Positions 54,901 through 63,956 of a DNA stretch of 64,000 nt are shown here, piece by piece. A program made the position numbers and the translations under genes. Source of the DNA: Opisthorchis felineus (Eukaryota; Platyhelminthes; Trematoda; Opisthorchiida; Opisthorchiidae). Location of the stretch: the NCBI GenBank assembly GCA_004794785.1, contig SJOL01013156.1, positions 469,898 through 533,897 of the forward strand, in the 5' to 3' direction. The notes under the pieces were generated by a model. The model was not told the origin of the DNA. It searched no databases and was given only the letters and a program-made list of their open reading frames with translations. Positions within the stretch are counted from its first letter, which is position 1; the number at the start of each line of letters is the position of its first letter.

Positions 54901-57900
54901 ACTCGGGGACTGCGCCTACCTGATGAGCCCCAAGAAGGGCACGGTCGTGGAAGAGTTTTCAGCAACTTTATGAGTAGTGTATCGCATCTATACAATACAG
55001 GATAAAGTTTTCAAATCAAACGAAACGTCCTTTTGGAGAGTATTTTAAATACTTGGTTAGAAAAAAGCAACATCTTTTATTTCTCACCCAATGACACTGT
55101 GCTTAGGAAAATAAGGTGGTATATGCTTCCACATTTGTTTCCAGTCACTATACGTGCTTACTTTACTTTCATTCTTTGGAGGCTATCGATCTCTGTAGTC
55201 ATTTCGGTCAATGTCGTTTGGTGACGTCGCCGAAGGTTATTCAGTGTTTCCTCGTGAGCATCTCGTACGTCATCCAGTTCTTTACGGGCCCGAATGAACT
55301 CTGCCTCTCGTCGCCTAATCGTCTCCAGCTGTTGAACAATAATGAAATGTATGCCAAGGGAAATCCAAAATTATCTAAATAACTTCCATATTTTATGCGC
55401 ACAGTAATGAATGGAAGCACTTTTGATACAATGAAAAATCTATACCAGTTTTCACAGTGAACTAGTTCTTTTTCCGGGGAAAGAGGATGCTGAGGCCTTG
55501 AGATGATACACAACTAAAATGGATCAGACAAAGGGAATCAGACTGAACGAGAATTATACTGATGGCAGGCGTACATCCGTTGGACGCCCATATGTCTAAA
55601 GTGGGTAGTTGTTGCGCTGGCCCACATGGACTTATCTTGTTGCACTGGTTCACATTGGCTTATCTTGTCGCAACATTCATTATGTTAGTAGCTAGGTAGA
55701 ATACTTATATGTGACCTACTGCTACGCTTTACGGACGACCAAAAAAGTGATATTGTTTTGTCGCCACCGTGGAAATTTTTTCCAGCCGAATTTTTCTCTC
55801 CTTTCGTTCTCTCTCACTCTTGTCACATGAACTTAGAAATAGGTGCACCCACAACTTTTGAGTTTCCCAGTGTTTATTCACTGACTGGCATACAAAAGTC
55901 ATTCAAATGACTCTACGCTTATAGGTAAAAACTGCTTTCCGTTTATTGCCTGCTTACGTGTCTGAAGACTTGAAAGTAATCGTCTCCCCATTTGTTTACT
56001 TAGTGCTCTGCTTTTCAGTTAACTGGGAAACCGTCAAGAAAGTAATTTATTTGTAGCATACATCTCCTCCAGAGTAGTAAAGTGTTTTGCTACAGTTGCA
56101 GCAACTGACGAAATACTCGACCAGTTCCAATTCAGCTAACTGCCTTATCCAAACTAGTGTGTAAAGCTTCTCAGATACGCAAGGATATTCTTTCTCGGAA
56201 CTGCATTTCTAATTTTCTGGTGGCTTTAAACACTCTAGAAGTAATTTAATTAATTCCTTATCGTGTCCGATACTAGTTATCCATAAACATCCCTTACTAG
56301 ATTGAGCGGGTGATATTCCAAGACTGATATTCCACTAAGCGTTGCGTAGTACCCGTCCATTTTCAGGTAAGTTACACGTAAAATTAAGTACATAATAACC
56401 TCACTGCGACTGATCCTAAACAGTTACATTGATTTTGACGATCCTGAGACCCACCTCAGATATGTTTGGATGAATTCGTCATGATTGAGAGCAGCAAATT
56501 CAATGACATAACACTGAAACCCAACCACATTACAAGCGTACCAAAGTATTTAGATAAAGCTGCATACTTAGGAGGAGAATGGGAGTTGGGAGGGTACATA
56601 GAGCTAGCTTAAGGAGAAATGCCGAGCAGACTGTATTTCTAAATATCCCTTCATACCATCTGGTGGAACTGACAGCATAAACGCTACTGACACCGATAAA
56701 AACCAACCTTACCAACCAGATTACGTGAATAGCACCTTGAAATTCAGGCAACATAAACAGCGCATTCAACAAACAGCAAATTACCTAAAGGCTGATTTCA
56801 ACGTTGCCTAAAGTTAACACGTTGCTGATTTTTTGGCCCATTTAAGAAAGAGACAGTAGAGAAAAGATTGTTGTGGATAAGTGGTAGAAAATATCAGTCT
56901 TTTTTCAAAAACGCCTCCGTGGTATATTTGGTGTGATCATTTCTTAAAAAAATTAGCCTCACTTTTGGTTAAACAGAAGTGCCATTATGACTGAAGTTTG
57001 CATTATAGCAGGTGCATTTTTGGCACGCTTTCACAACAGTTGAAATCCCTGCCGATGCAATTCGAAAGGAAGGCCACAATTATAGGTTCCACAACCTAGT
57101 CATTTAGTTTACAGAAAGTGAAATAAACTCTATGGGTTGAAGTGTAGTCAATATCTGTTGCAGTTTGTGAATTACTACACAAAGCCAAATTTTGTAATTT
57201 TTCAGGTGCCTTGTAGGGCAGACCTTAGTAGAAAACTATAGTGTTACCACGTTTGTAGCACTCCAACTCTAACACGAACTACACAACACAGGCCATTCAG
57301 TCAACGCATTTCTCCCCGGCACAACTTCCATGATTTCTACCTCAAAGCTTTGTGCTTTCCCAGGTGCACAAACGTAGCACAACCATATCTGCCTGCTAAA
57401 GTTTAGCTTCCAAATTCCCCAATAGTGTAAATTGGGGTAAAGTTGAAAATCGACCGGAAAAGTCCTAAAAACCCCATAGCTTCAGACCTGAATATAGTGC
57501 CTGATAGATTGCAACAGCTAGTTTTCTAGTGAGTGTCACGTATTCAACCATACATAGATTGAAAGACATATTCCCTTATGATTTACCAAATAGCAAAGTA
57601 TGTACTTAATAGCTGGTTTTGATATCTGGACGCAAACCCAATTGTTGTACTCCGAAGTGGAACAAACGACAGCACAAAGTAACCACTTAGTGATAGTTAT
57701 GAGACCGCACCAAAATATATCAGGTCTAAATTTCTGTTCTATGGGTTACTCCAGTAGGTACACCTGCCAGGGTACATCCTGAGAGTATGTCTATGTCCGA
57801 AACATTCACGCCCTTCTGTTTTCGAAAATGGGGTCTTCCTCCGTTGCATTGATACATTAGCTATGTTGTCGCACTTTTAGGTTTTGATTTCATAATGTTC

Positions 57901-59380
57901 AACCCTAGCACTGGCGAGCCACGTTGTTATGCGACCAGTGGTCAGACAGCTCTGGTACTTCTCTCTGTAGCTGAATGCAGTCTGTAAGCTTACAGGAATG
58001 TTCACGTTTGCCTCGAGGATAATACTTCCAAAAATGACACAGTAAGGCGGAAAGGAAGTTAAAATCGTGAGCCTGTATAAATTTAATCGTGAACTACGAA
58101 AATTCATTATTTCAGTGAACTTTCACAGTTTTTCAGTCGAGTGTCCATCATTCCCACGGAAAAATGGGTCATTATCGCTACGATAAATCAGGGTGAAACG
58201 TCAGGATCGTCATTTTTTTGCGGTGATATTTCGTTTTTTTAAAGAGAGCTGGGGAGCAAAAATCTGACCAACATTGTGTTTTTGGTTTCATTCACTGATG
58301 AAGTTTAGTGTTCTGAATTCGCACTAGAAAGATGGCAGAATAAGTGATTTTATTGAGGATTGCACACGTGATCACCATAATAGTTAGAGAAAGCGGGCAT
58401 CCATTTGTCTCGTCATGGCGCCACATCAAAGCAGCCAAATATCCTACACTAAAAAATTCGGTTGATCCACATCGTCGATTGAAAACACTGGTGGAAGTAT
58501 GAGGGACTCTCAGACTGACTGACGCTTCTTGATACGTTTCCCTCTGACCAATGAAATATACTACAATGACTCCATTCTTTTAGTTTCCTTAAACACTGTA
58601 AGTATTGCGCTGTCTAAGCGAGCAGTGTAGCATAATATTCGACCTCACGGACCAGTTACCGTCTGATGAAAAAAAAGGTTTGAAACTGCATATTTATCAC
58701 AAAAATCTATCATATCGGTACAACAGTCAACAATTTGAGTTGTTAGCAAGTTCTGCACAACTGCGTTGATTAATAAGGAAATTGAATATTCGTCTTATGA
58801 TAAAAGTTCTGTGCTAGAAAACTAACCATTTTATGGTTTTGAACCAATTATTTCTCCCCTGAGTCCATAATATAGCCTCGATGATCGTCCAGCAACCTGA
58901 TTTTCACAGTCTTACGCTGTATCAAGTCGACTGTTCAATTTGAAAATATTAGTTTAGGTGCCTGTACCTTAGCCATAGTAAGACAGATTTTTGTGCAAAC
59001 CTTTTGAGCCAGTTGGTCCAACTCGGTGGCTCAACTAAAAATCAGCACCGAGTGGCTGAGGGAAAAATCCATCTAAATTACTTCCACCTGAGTACCTTCA
59101 TACATACGTCAGTGAGCCATTTCATGAAAATATATGCAAATTAGGGTATAAAGAACGCATGGTGGACCCAAAAGCTCTATAACTCTTGGTAAAGTAAAAA
59201 CGTTGGCTTGATATGTCAGCAAAACCTTCAGCTGAACAAGAGAAAATTGAGTAGTATTGACAACACGGAGAACAAAACCTGTTGTTGACCTACATGTTGT
59301 CCAACTTGCTCAGAAACATTTTGATAATTGGCTGTAAGCACGTCATACTCTGCATTCAATTCGCCAAGTTCGCGTTCCGT
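17440..59380 (-). CDS. Paramyosin-family muscle rod protein, divergent paralogue (14 exons, 5' end missing)
   Basis: Fourteen minus-strand exons join into 884 sense codons and a TAA at 17440-17442. Segments from 5' to 3': 59294-59380, 55162-55328, 53319-53397, 50319-50564, 47578-47774, 41721-41853, 40453-40669, 31308-31453, 29841-29935, 21257-21515, 19983-20213, 19341-19624, 18382-18514, 17440-17820. Every intron is GT-AG and every phase matches. Residues 1 to ~790 contain no proline and are rich in Glu, Gln, Arg, Leu and Ala, as in a continuous coiled coil. Against trematode paramyosin recalled from memory, landmarks such as [36 protein letters not shown] and [13 protein letters not shown] NKYRKAQQQ fall at the same spacing, with no gap apparent across exon joins. 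Sequence identity looks far below that between canonical fluke paramyosins, so this is probably a paralogue. The last 94 residues form an unusual non-helical tail. Paramyosins pack under myosin in invertebrate thick filaments. About 45-50 N-terminal residues and the start codon are missing. An alternative is a myosin rod-only protein, but the spacing favours paramyosin. Confidence 0.88.
17821..18381 (-). other. Intron 13 (561 bp)
   Basis: GTATGT donor and AG acceptor. No feature seen inside. Confidence 0.85.
18382..18514 (-). CDS. Exon 13 (rod residues 714-758)
   Basis: One nucleotide completes Arg. The exon then reads [17 protein letters not shown] and ends [11 protein letters not shown]. 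The acceptor is cccctgtgtgaag, with a pyrimidine tract upstream, and the donor GTATGT, phase 0. This is the last purely helical exon. Its end corresponds to the KTYKRQ.EEAEE segment near the C-terminus of myosin-type rods. Confidence 0.92.
18515..19340 (-). other. Intron 12 (826 bp)
   Basis: GTCAGT donor and a pyrimidine-rich acceptor. Short open frames on both strands look like chance. Nothing else seen. Confidence 0.85.
19341..19624 (-). CDS. Exon 12 (rod residues 620-713 plus 2 nt)
   Basis: It opens [16 protein letters not shown] and ends EAQSQL plus AG, with donor GTCAGT. The acceptor is tttcaccctcaccaag. The order AADDRADRL, then [10 protein letters not shown], then [14 protein letters not shown] follows the AAEDRA, KQLE.EI, RVRELE order of paramyosin. 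Confidence 0.96.
19625..19982 (-). other. Intron 11 (358 bp)
   Basis: The shortest intron of the gene, with GTGAGT donor. No internal feature seen. Confidence 0.88.
19983..20213 (-). CDS. Exon 11 (rod residues 543-619)
   Basis: A phase-0 exon of 77 codons from [20 protein letters not shown] to AVGSKE. The acceptor is tctctatgaaag and the donor a near-consensus GTGAGT. The block [19 protein letters not shown] matches the conserved NDKRRLEGDIGVMQGDMDEA region shared by paramyosin and myosin rods. Confidence 0.96.
20214..21256 (-). other. Intron 10 (1,043 bp)
   Basis: GTAAGA donor. No repeat or coding signal recognised. Confidence 0.85.
21257..21515 (-). CDS. Exon 10 (rod residues 456-542)
   Basis: One nucleotide completes an Arg codon. 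The exon then reads [16 protein letters not shown] to [10 protein letters not shown]. The acceptor is cccttccaag, preferred over an AG nine bases further in because it preserves the spacing after LETLR. The donor is GTAAGA, phase 0. It includes the basic run [20 protein letters not shown], typical of myosin and paramyosin rods. Confidence 0.95.
25429..25474 (+). repeat. 20-bp tandem repeat, 2.3 copies
   Basis: Unit tgtgctattcgtgtgctctg is repeated perfectly twice, followed by six bases of a third copy. Confidence 0.9.
25500..25889 (-). pseudogene. Unexplained 129-codon open frame, possible terminal exon or gene remnant
   Basis: The frame is open from just inside an in-frame TAG (25890-25892) to TAA at 25500-25502. 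It is GC-richer than its surroundings and reads like real protein, with [17 protein letters not shown] near the start, then [19 protein letters not shown] and [14 protein letters not shown]. An AG at 25890-25891 would serve as a splice acceptor in phase 0. It cannot be an alternative end of the paramyosin-like gene: exon 9 leaves 2 nt, and joining it here gives a stop within three codons. I recognise no domain. It may be a retrocopy, part of a mobile element, an exon of a nested gene, or chance. Confidence 0.25.
27400..27441. repeat. (TA)n microsatellite
   Basis: An uninterrupted TA dinucleotide tract of about 42 bp, probably polymorphic. Confidence 0.97.
27898..28556 (-). mobile_element. Decayed non-LTR retrotransposon (LINE) reverse transcriptase fragment
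   Basis: On the minus strand the order of reverse transcriptase blocks is clear: [19 protein letters not shown], then [20 protein letters not shown] (about 28358-28392), LEYAGDI (28250-28270), KARLTLLNL and KGRVYNASV, ending near a GCE block. That order, with the GVKQGCP.SP and YADD boxes, is that of LINE reverse transcriptases. The copy is dead: an in-frame TAA at 28447-28449, at least one frame change between the GVKQGC and YAGD blocks, a further stop near the 3' end, and Gly for the first catalytic Asp (YAGD). The endonuclease and 3' end are absent. The class (RTE or CR1-like) is uncertain. Confidence 0.85.
29841..29935 (-). CDS. Exon 9 (rod residues 425-455 plus 2 nt)
   Basis: A short exon reading [20 protein letters not shown] and ending EEELETL plus AG. 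The acceptor is tattctacag and the donor GTAGAG. It matches the paramyosin block with NAL.HLKSEMEQR and DEELENLR. A longer open frame on the same strand here is an unrelated shadow frame. Confidence 0.94.
29936..31307 (-). other. Intron 8 (1,372 bp)
   Basis: GTGGGT donor, a less usual but acceptable site. The 175-codon minus-strand frame that runs across exon 9 is out of frame with the gene and has no domain. Confidence 0.85.
31308..31453 (-). CDS. Exon 8 (rod residues 376-424)
   Basis: Two nucleotides complete a Glu codon across a 9-kb intron. The exon then reads [20 protein letters not shown] to LHEVE. The acceptor is ttcatcacag and the donor GTGGGT. The stretch [18 protein letters not shown] is one of the best matches to paramyosin (LTDLE.LR.QLEAER). 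Confidence 0.95.
32455..32800 (+). repeat. Diverged copy of the fold-back repeat
   Basis: It begins like the other copies (gactcaactgaattccag), has a central inverted repeat of 29 bp (32492-32520 against 32562-32590, 25 of 29 paired, 41-nt loop) and ends accggtgataggctgtcgaa followed by cagcaaccttatgagtag. Confidence 0.75.
39882..39924. repeat. (TA)n microsatellite
   Basis: A TA tract of about 43 bp in intron 7, preceded by shorter TTTATA units. Confidence 0.97.
40453..40669 (-). CDS. Exon 7 (rod residues 304-375 plus 1 nt)
   Basis: A run of 72 codons from [16 protein letters not shown] to EKESRNNT plus one G. The acceptor is ccaacattcag and the donor GTGAGG. Together with the end of exon 6 its length equals the recalled spacing in trematode paramyosin, so no exon seems to be missing between 40670 and 41720. 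Confidence 0.93.
40670..41720 (-). other. Intron 6 (1,051 bp)
   Basis: GTAGGT donor. It contains the tRNA-like segment at 41196-41268. No missing exon is needed here by spacing. Confidence 0.85.
41196..41268 (-). repeat. tRNA-like segment with Pol III box A and box B, probable SINE head
   Basis: Read on the minus strand, GTAGCTCAGTTGTTGGAGCA is a good D-arm and box A, with GCTC paired to GAGC. About 30 bases on, GGCTTTGAGTCCC resembles box B. The anticodon and T stems pair badly, so this is more likely a tRNA-derived SINE head or tRNA pseudogene than a working tRNA. Confidence 0.4.
41721..41853 (-). CDS. Exon 6 (rod residues 259-303)
   Basis: The first nucleotide completes an Arg codon from exon 5. 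The exon then reads [12 protein letters not shown] to QELQSQLDG. The acceptor is atcattctcag and the donor GTAGGT, phase 0. The run [10 protein letters not shown] corresponds to the KRKLTVRITELED block of paramyosin. Confidence 0.93.
41854..47577 (-). other. Intron 5 (5,724 bp)
   Basis: GTAAGA donor. No element or coding region I can name. Open frames at 43.6-44.2, 45.0-45.6 and 46.5-46.8 kb have no recognisable domain. Confidence 0.85.
47578..47774 (-). CDS. Exon 5 (rod residues 194-258 plus 2 nt)
   Basis: It begins [11 protein letters not shown] after the acceptor ggtcgtag and ends EELDET plus AG, with donor GTAAGA whose TAA would otherwise be an in-frame stop. It contains [15 protein letters not shown], closely like the ERELMAKTEEFEE block of paramyosin and the related block of myosin rods. 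Confidence 0.94.
47775..50318 (-). other. Intron 4 (2,544 bp)
   Basis: GTATGC donor. It contains the SINE at 49430-49640. Downstream of that, 49681-50040 on the plus strand has a degraded, protein-like stretch with no firm identity. Confidence 0.85.
49430..49640 (-). repeat. tRNA-derived SINE
   Basis: On the minus strand, box A TAGCTCAATGG (49613-49623) matches the consensus fully, and 32 bp later TAGTTCAAAC (49571-49580) is a good box B. A body follows with CCTGTCTAGACTTGGGCAACC and AGGCACCGAAAGG. The same body appears truncated at 54260-54372. I recall this body from opisthorchiid fluke genomes, where it is often mistranslated as short proteins ending ARHRKG. Confidence 0.8.
50319..50564 (-). 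CDS. Exon 4 (rod residues 112-193)
   Basis: A phase-0 exon of 82 codons from [13 protein letters not shown] to LDEETK. The acceptor is gcttttaaag and the donor GTATGC. It has heptad-like Leu/Val/Ala spacing throughout and no proline. The opening ASA.KLE.L.SQ matches the paramyosin pattern at this position. Confidence 0.93.
50565..53318 (-). other. Intron 3 (2,754 bp)
   Basis: GTACTG donor. A GC-richer stretch at about 52200-52560 resembles an inserted element but I cannot name it. The rest holds nothing recognisable. Confidence 0.85.
53319..53397 (-). CDS. Exon 3 (rod residues 85-111)
   Basis: The 79-nt exon completes a Lys codon and then reads [16 protein letters not shown] to NKQK. The acceptor is ttattttcag and the donor GTACTG, phase 0. 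Its short length suits the region between the RRRHQT landmark and the next conserved block in paramyosin. Confidence 0.86.
54260..54372 (+). repeat. 5'-truncated SINE body
   Basis: ctcctgtctaggcttggaca through aagctaggcaccgaaatgg repeats the body of the SINE at 49430-49640 in the opposite orientation. The tRNA head is missing, and an ATT-rich tail follows at 54361-54375. Confidence 0.75.
54640..54985 (+). repeat. Fold-back element with 87-bp inverted arms
   Basis: Left arm 54663-54749 and right arm 54764-54850 are imperfect reverse complements of equal length around a 14-nt loop. The innermost 14 bp (gatgttcttaagca) pair perfectly. The right side continues with the shared module tcggggactgcgcctacctg and ends cagcaactttatgagtagtg. 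Confidence 0.85.
55162..55328 (-). CDS. Exon 2 (rod residues 30-84 plus 2 nt)
   Basis: It starts phase 0 after the acceptor ...gttcaacag with [11 protein letters not shown] and ends QRMKV plus AA, with donor GTAAGC. It holds [13 protein letters not shown], matching the RRRHQTALNE landmark of paramyosin N-terminal rods, the clearest single piece of evidence for paramyosin rather than a myosin tail. The donor was chosen over an earlier in-frame GTAAAG because only this one gives the 2-nt phase needed by exon 3. Confidence 0.88.
55329..59293 (-). other. Intron 1 of visible set (3,965 bp)
   Basis: GTAGGT donor and an AG acceptor. I see no repeat or coding region I can name inside. Confidence 0.78.
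59294..59380 (-). CDS. Exon 1 of visible set (rod residues 1-29)
   Basis: This 87-nt exon is phase 0 at both ends. It begins [15 protein letters not shown] and ends SEQVGQH. The acceptor is a good ...attacacag and the donor is GTAGGT. It fits the part of paramyosin just after the conserved N-terminal heptads, so at least one more upstream exon with the non-helical head is expected beyond it. A small exon, but its reading, sites and phase all agree with the next one. Confidence 0.8.
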
Positions 59381-62350
59381 CTGTGTAATAGGAATAAAAC
59401 AAAGTCCCATTTGTCAGAAGGGGTGAACAATTGTGTCGTTAATGAATGTATTCAGTAAAATGCACCCGGGTGAACTACAAATGTACCTAAATAGGACAAA
59501 ATAAGAAATCGCCAATTTCTCGGAAAGATGAGCGTTGATTATTTCATATGCTGAGTTGCAGTGCTTATTTGTAGCTGTATGTGCCCTGATGCCTTTGAAA
59601 ACGAAATTGAAACTTGGCACGCCAGGTCATTGATTATATGATCAGAGATGAATGAAGCTATGAGACTGTTGGTGAAGGTTACCTGTACACAACAGTACCC
59701 AATCGTATCTGGAAGGTAGGATAATAATGACATCTGCAGAGGCACAGCCTACTTGTATGTGAATTTGGGCTCCTTAAGTGGATCATTCAGGAGTAGTCTC
59801 GCCTGGGAAGTTGGACTGGAACAAGTACTCGTGTAAAGCGCTGGAAAGAACTTATTTTTAGAGGCAGAATTGAGTACTTTGCTCTGCGATACACCTGTCA
59901 CTTTGAACAAGTCACACTTCACACGATCCTTTACGTACAGGATAATTAAGCAGTAAACTAAAATATTCTTCAGAAAGTTCGCCATTAGATAGGAACAAAT
60001 GGATAAGGGGTAACTCAAGTTAATCAGCTGTGGTGAATGGAGCGTGGAGGTCAAAGGTAGGAGGAAATGGCAGTTTGGTCCGAAGGATTTCTGAAATTTG
60101 TATTAAGAAATATATGAATAACAAGATGGGGAAAGTTTTTAGTTCAATCAGCTCTAAGGCCCATGAGATTAGGATAAATTTGGATACTATCAGAAGGGGC
60201 GGGATGTTACGTGCAGCCAACGGTTTGGCTTGATGCCGATGGATCCCATTACCTAAAATATAGGTGGACGCGGACAAACTGGTGCATGCAGTAACACAAC
60301 AAAACGTGTAGTTTTACCTTACTCGGGACAGCAGTAAACTCGCACCTTGTTCCTACAAGGGGAATACGCTAAGTAAATTTGGAAAATGATCAACCTCAGG
60401 ACTCGTATCCTGCTGTTAGGCATTTCAGCGTTGAGTAACCTGAGTTAAATTAAGAAACCCTTGGTTAGGTTAACCTGGATAGTGTGGTGAAATTTGTGAA
60501 TAGAGGGATGGAATTGCATTCCCTTTTGTCAGACGCAGTCATGATCATCTAGCAACGCTACATAAAGTTACAGTTAAAATCTATTTGCCTCTTATAAAAG
60601 AGTTTTAAATCAGCTGACTTCCTTAACACTTCAGACTCTATGTACAATAATCCAAAGCTCAGTTGGTATCCAGTTAAACCTGCTTCATTTTGGCAACATC
60701 AATTTTGTGCTGCAACTTATTAATATAAAGCTTGACAAAATGGTGTCGTTGGTCAGATTGAAATAGAAAATAATCCTCACCATAGTCATTACTGAACAAA
60801 TAAAGATGTGGTTTGCGCACTATCCCCATGATGATTTAGAATGATAAAGGCGGATGTACACACTCTACAAACACTCTAAAATACTTGTTGGTGAACCTAT
60901 CCAAAGGATCTTATATAGGCCAAATAAAAAGCTTTTCCAAAGAAGGCAACGTTGTTCAGTTGGATATATATGGGCAACCAAATGTCGCCTTATTGGGAGA
61001 TGACCCTGAGTGATCGATACAAGCTGATCCCTTGGGAGTGGTGGACATTGTCTGGAATGGTCTCTAGACGGGGGTGACCGCTGTTAAAAACTCCGTTATA
61101 CCTCACAGTCGTGTCATCAGGTCCAAGCCAAAAGACGGATTGCCGAATTCTGTCATCACTTTCTGACTAGTGGCTGTCGACTGTTCGTTTCACGTTCCAG
61201 ATGTCCGTCTGAACGACAGGATACGGTAACGGAAATGGAAACGAATATGTTGCGGTTTAAAGCAACTCAGCCAGACAACCGTCACATTCCATTTGATTGA
61301 GATGACCCATCTCACATCCATATATTGCCATTTTTAGCTTATCTACCGGAAGTTTCAAAGGCGACCGCACTTTATGCACCCCGACTGAGATAAGATTGAT
61401 TTATCGGATACATAATTCTGTGCCCTTGAATGGGAATTAACTGTGTGTTTTCGGACACAACATATAGCCCACCCACCACATGTCTGGCGACTTGATGCTT
61501 AGACATATTCCACCAGATCACGTGAAATCATACGTGAAAATTCTCAGTGTTCACTTTGGCACGTTCATATTTGATAATCTTCAGAAATTTGCAGTGAGTT
61601 TGCCCGGTTAGGTAAGAGGGCAACAGACGTCGTTAACCATTGGTAAATACGACCGACTTTTCCAAACAGCCGAACTGCTGTCACATTTTGAAGACCAGTT
61701 CACACAAGTCATAACTTCTATACTTCATTTCAACCAAAATGTCGTACATCTAATCCATGTTGGGTTACTCTTCACTGAGAAGAACCTAATAAGAACAAAA
61801 TTGTAAACTAAAATATGTCTGCCCCCAGACAAAATTAAAACCAAAGAGGAAATCAACATTTATTATCCTTACCTACTGACTAATAACACATTTCCGTTTC
61901 CTAAGCTAGCCACTATTGCATTTTTAAGTTTGAAATTGGGTAACTAATTGGCTAGTTTGTCCAGGAGAGGCTTAAATTAATCATACTCAGAGCAATGTTT
62001 GTTGGCTCTCCCAGCTTCAACATCCATTGAACACAACTACAGTTCATTCTGTCGTCTCAATGTTCATTCCTCGTCAGATTCCATGAACGCACATTTCGGT
62101 TTCTAGTGTCGCGAAATCGGCAAGGAAGGCAGCGACTGCTGTATACCGATAGTCGATAAGGTCACAATCAGAGTACACACTATGTCGTTTAGAGTCCTTT
62201 CTCGAGTGATCAGTTGCTCAGAGCGATAACACGTGGCCAGTATCCACCCAGACCTTTACAGAAAATTGTTTGGCACCAGTTTTCAAGAGCCTTGTCGACC
62301 TTTCTAGTCAATGAAAGCACGGTTGTGTGTGCAGACGGTGGTCATTTTAA
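59381..62350. other. 5' side of the gene, probably intron; no exon found
   Basis: I searched the minus strand for a proline-free heptad segment ending in phase 0 before a GT and found none. The missing N-terminal exon(s) probably lie beyond 64000. Minus-strand open frames at 59.4-60.3 kb do not look helical or coding. Confidence 0.5.
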
Positions 62351-62927
62351 ACGTAATGCACTACTCATAAGGTTGCTGAAAATTCCTCGACAGTCCACTA
62401 CCGGTTTCGCCCTTCTTCGGGCTCATCGGGTAGGAGCAGTCCCCGAGTTTCCGTCAACCTTATATTCTGCTCGAAACTAACTTGTACGAAACTAAAGAAA
62501 TACACTCATTTGCGAACCAATTTGGTTTTACGGGAGACTCACCTTGAACCCAGCTGAATCTCTCGTTTATGATGAGTCTCCCGCAAGACCAAATTGGTTT
62601 GCAAATGAGTGAACTTCGCTAATTTCGTGCAATTTGGTTTCAAGTAGAACGTAAGGTTGACGGAGACTCGGGGACTGCGCCTACCTGATTAGCCCCAAGA
62701 AAGACGAAACCGGTCGTGGGCTGTCGAAGAATTTTCAGCAACCTAATGAGTAGCGTGTTACGTCTACATATGTATCGCGATATCTCGACTATCGTACCAA
62801 CTGAAACATGAGGCGGTCTGGTGCAGTACATTCAGTTGCTTAGAAACATCATAAAGGAGAGTTTCAGCTGGGTTCCAGGTGAGTCTTCCACAAAACCAAA
62901 TTTGTTTGCAAATGAGTGCTTTTCGCT
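62351..62927 (+). mobile_element. 577-bp palindromic element with 14-bp target-site duplication
   Basis: Perfect 14-bp direct repeats ggtggtcattttaa (62337-62350 and 62928-62941) flank it. Positions 62352-62763 form a long imperfect palindrome: arms of about 190 bp around a ~28-nt centre at 62557. A further module (62764-62927) follows with ccaactgaaacatgaggcgg and another arm ending tttgcaaatgagtgcttttc. There is no coding capacity and no poly(A). It is non-autonomous. The long duplication suggests LINE-driven insertion, while the fold-back shape resembles MITEs. Confidence 0.8.
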
Positions 62928-62941
62928 GGTGGTCATTTTAA

Positions 62942-63956
62942 CTTAGCGCATACTCCGTGGCAGACATCTGGTTTAATTTTGGTTACCTTGGTTATCATAA
63001 TACTGAATGTTGCTGTCGCAGAAAGTGTGATAAACATTAAAGTAAACTTGCTGCTGTCGAGGGACATCAATATAAATTCGCGCACTTTTTGGCCGACGTC
63101 CTACACGGATCTGCTAGTCAAAAGTGACTTAACAACGGGATGGTTGTTCATGTTTGGATAACTGTAACAGGTTTGCACAAATGTTAATTTAATGCTGTGT
63201 GCAGGCTAATGAATCCGACGTAAGTCATATGGACACTCGGTTTGTTGTTGAACCCCTACCAGTACGTTTGTGATTATCTTTGTATGCCCACGGATACTGA
63301 GATGCCTTGGTGCGAAATATTCATGTAACTATTACACTGGCCTGCATGTTGAGAGTTATGTTAATCTTTCACATGACCGTCCCGATTTGTTGGAGCTTTT
63401 GTGTAATATAACACTTAAACATAGTGTTGATATGACACTCAAGTTTGGGTTGAGTTGCCTTTAGATAGGACAAAATTACTCACTATTTGAACGGTCTCCC
63501 TAGTGTGAGCGCACAGTCATCCCTGCTGTTTAAGCCGGAAGTCGTTCCGAGTGAGTCAAGAGTTGAACAACTTCAAATAGGCTAACCAGCGTGTCTGTCT
63601 TCCAGTTAAAAAAATCATCCTGCTAGAATTGATGCAGGTCGACTAACATTCCTGCACCAGTTGCAACCAAATTATGAGACAGACCGGTGCGTTCGTTCGT
63701 AGTAACTGCAGTCAATATTGCAAACTGAATGCTGGTTAATCGGTCCATCGTCTAATTCACTTCAGATAAAGTACTACCATGAAGGTATTGGTTCGGTCAG
63801 CCTAGTTAGATTGTTCGTACCTCTTCTCAACAAAAATTCGTCCAAGTCATCATCCAGAAACTGGAAAAGATGGAGCTCAGACCGTCCAACATGTGTGACA
63901 GCGATCCGGAATCTTGTCAGCAAGTTCAACCTTCCGCAGGAGAAATTCGCCGTAAA
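62942..63956. other. 5' flank, no gene
   Basis: Open frames on the plus strand (62916-63161, 63270-63464, 63718-63960) have no recognisable domain. The last runs directly into the GTAA tract and may be the 3' end of an interspersed element. Confidence 0.45.

Larger units (their letters stand above)
53398..55161 (-). other. Intron 2 (1,764 bp)
   Basis: GTAAGC donor. It holds a 5'-truncated SINE body and a fold-back element. Confidence 0.85.
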
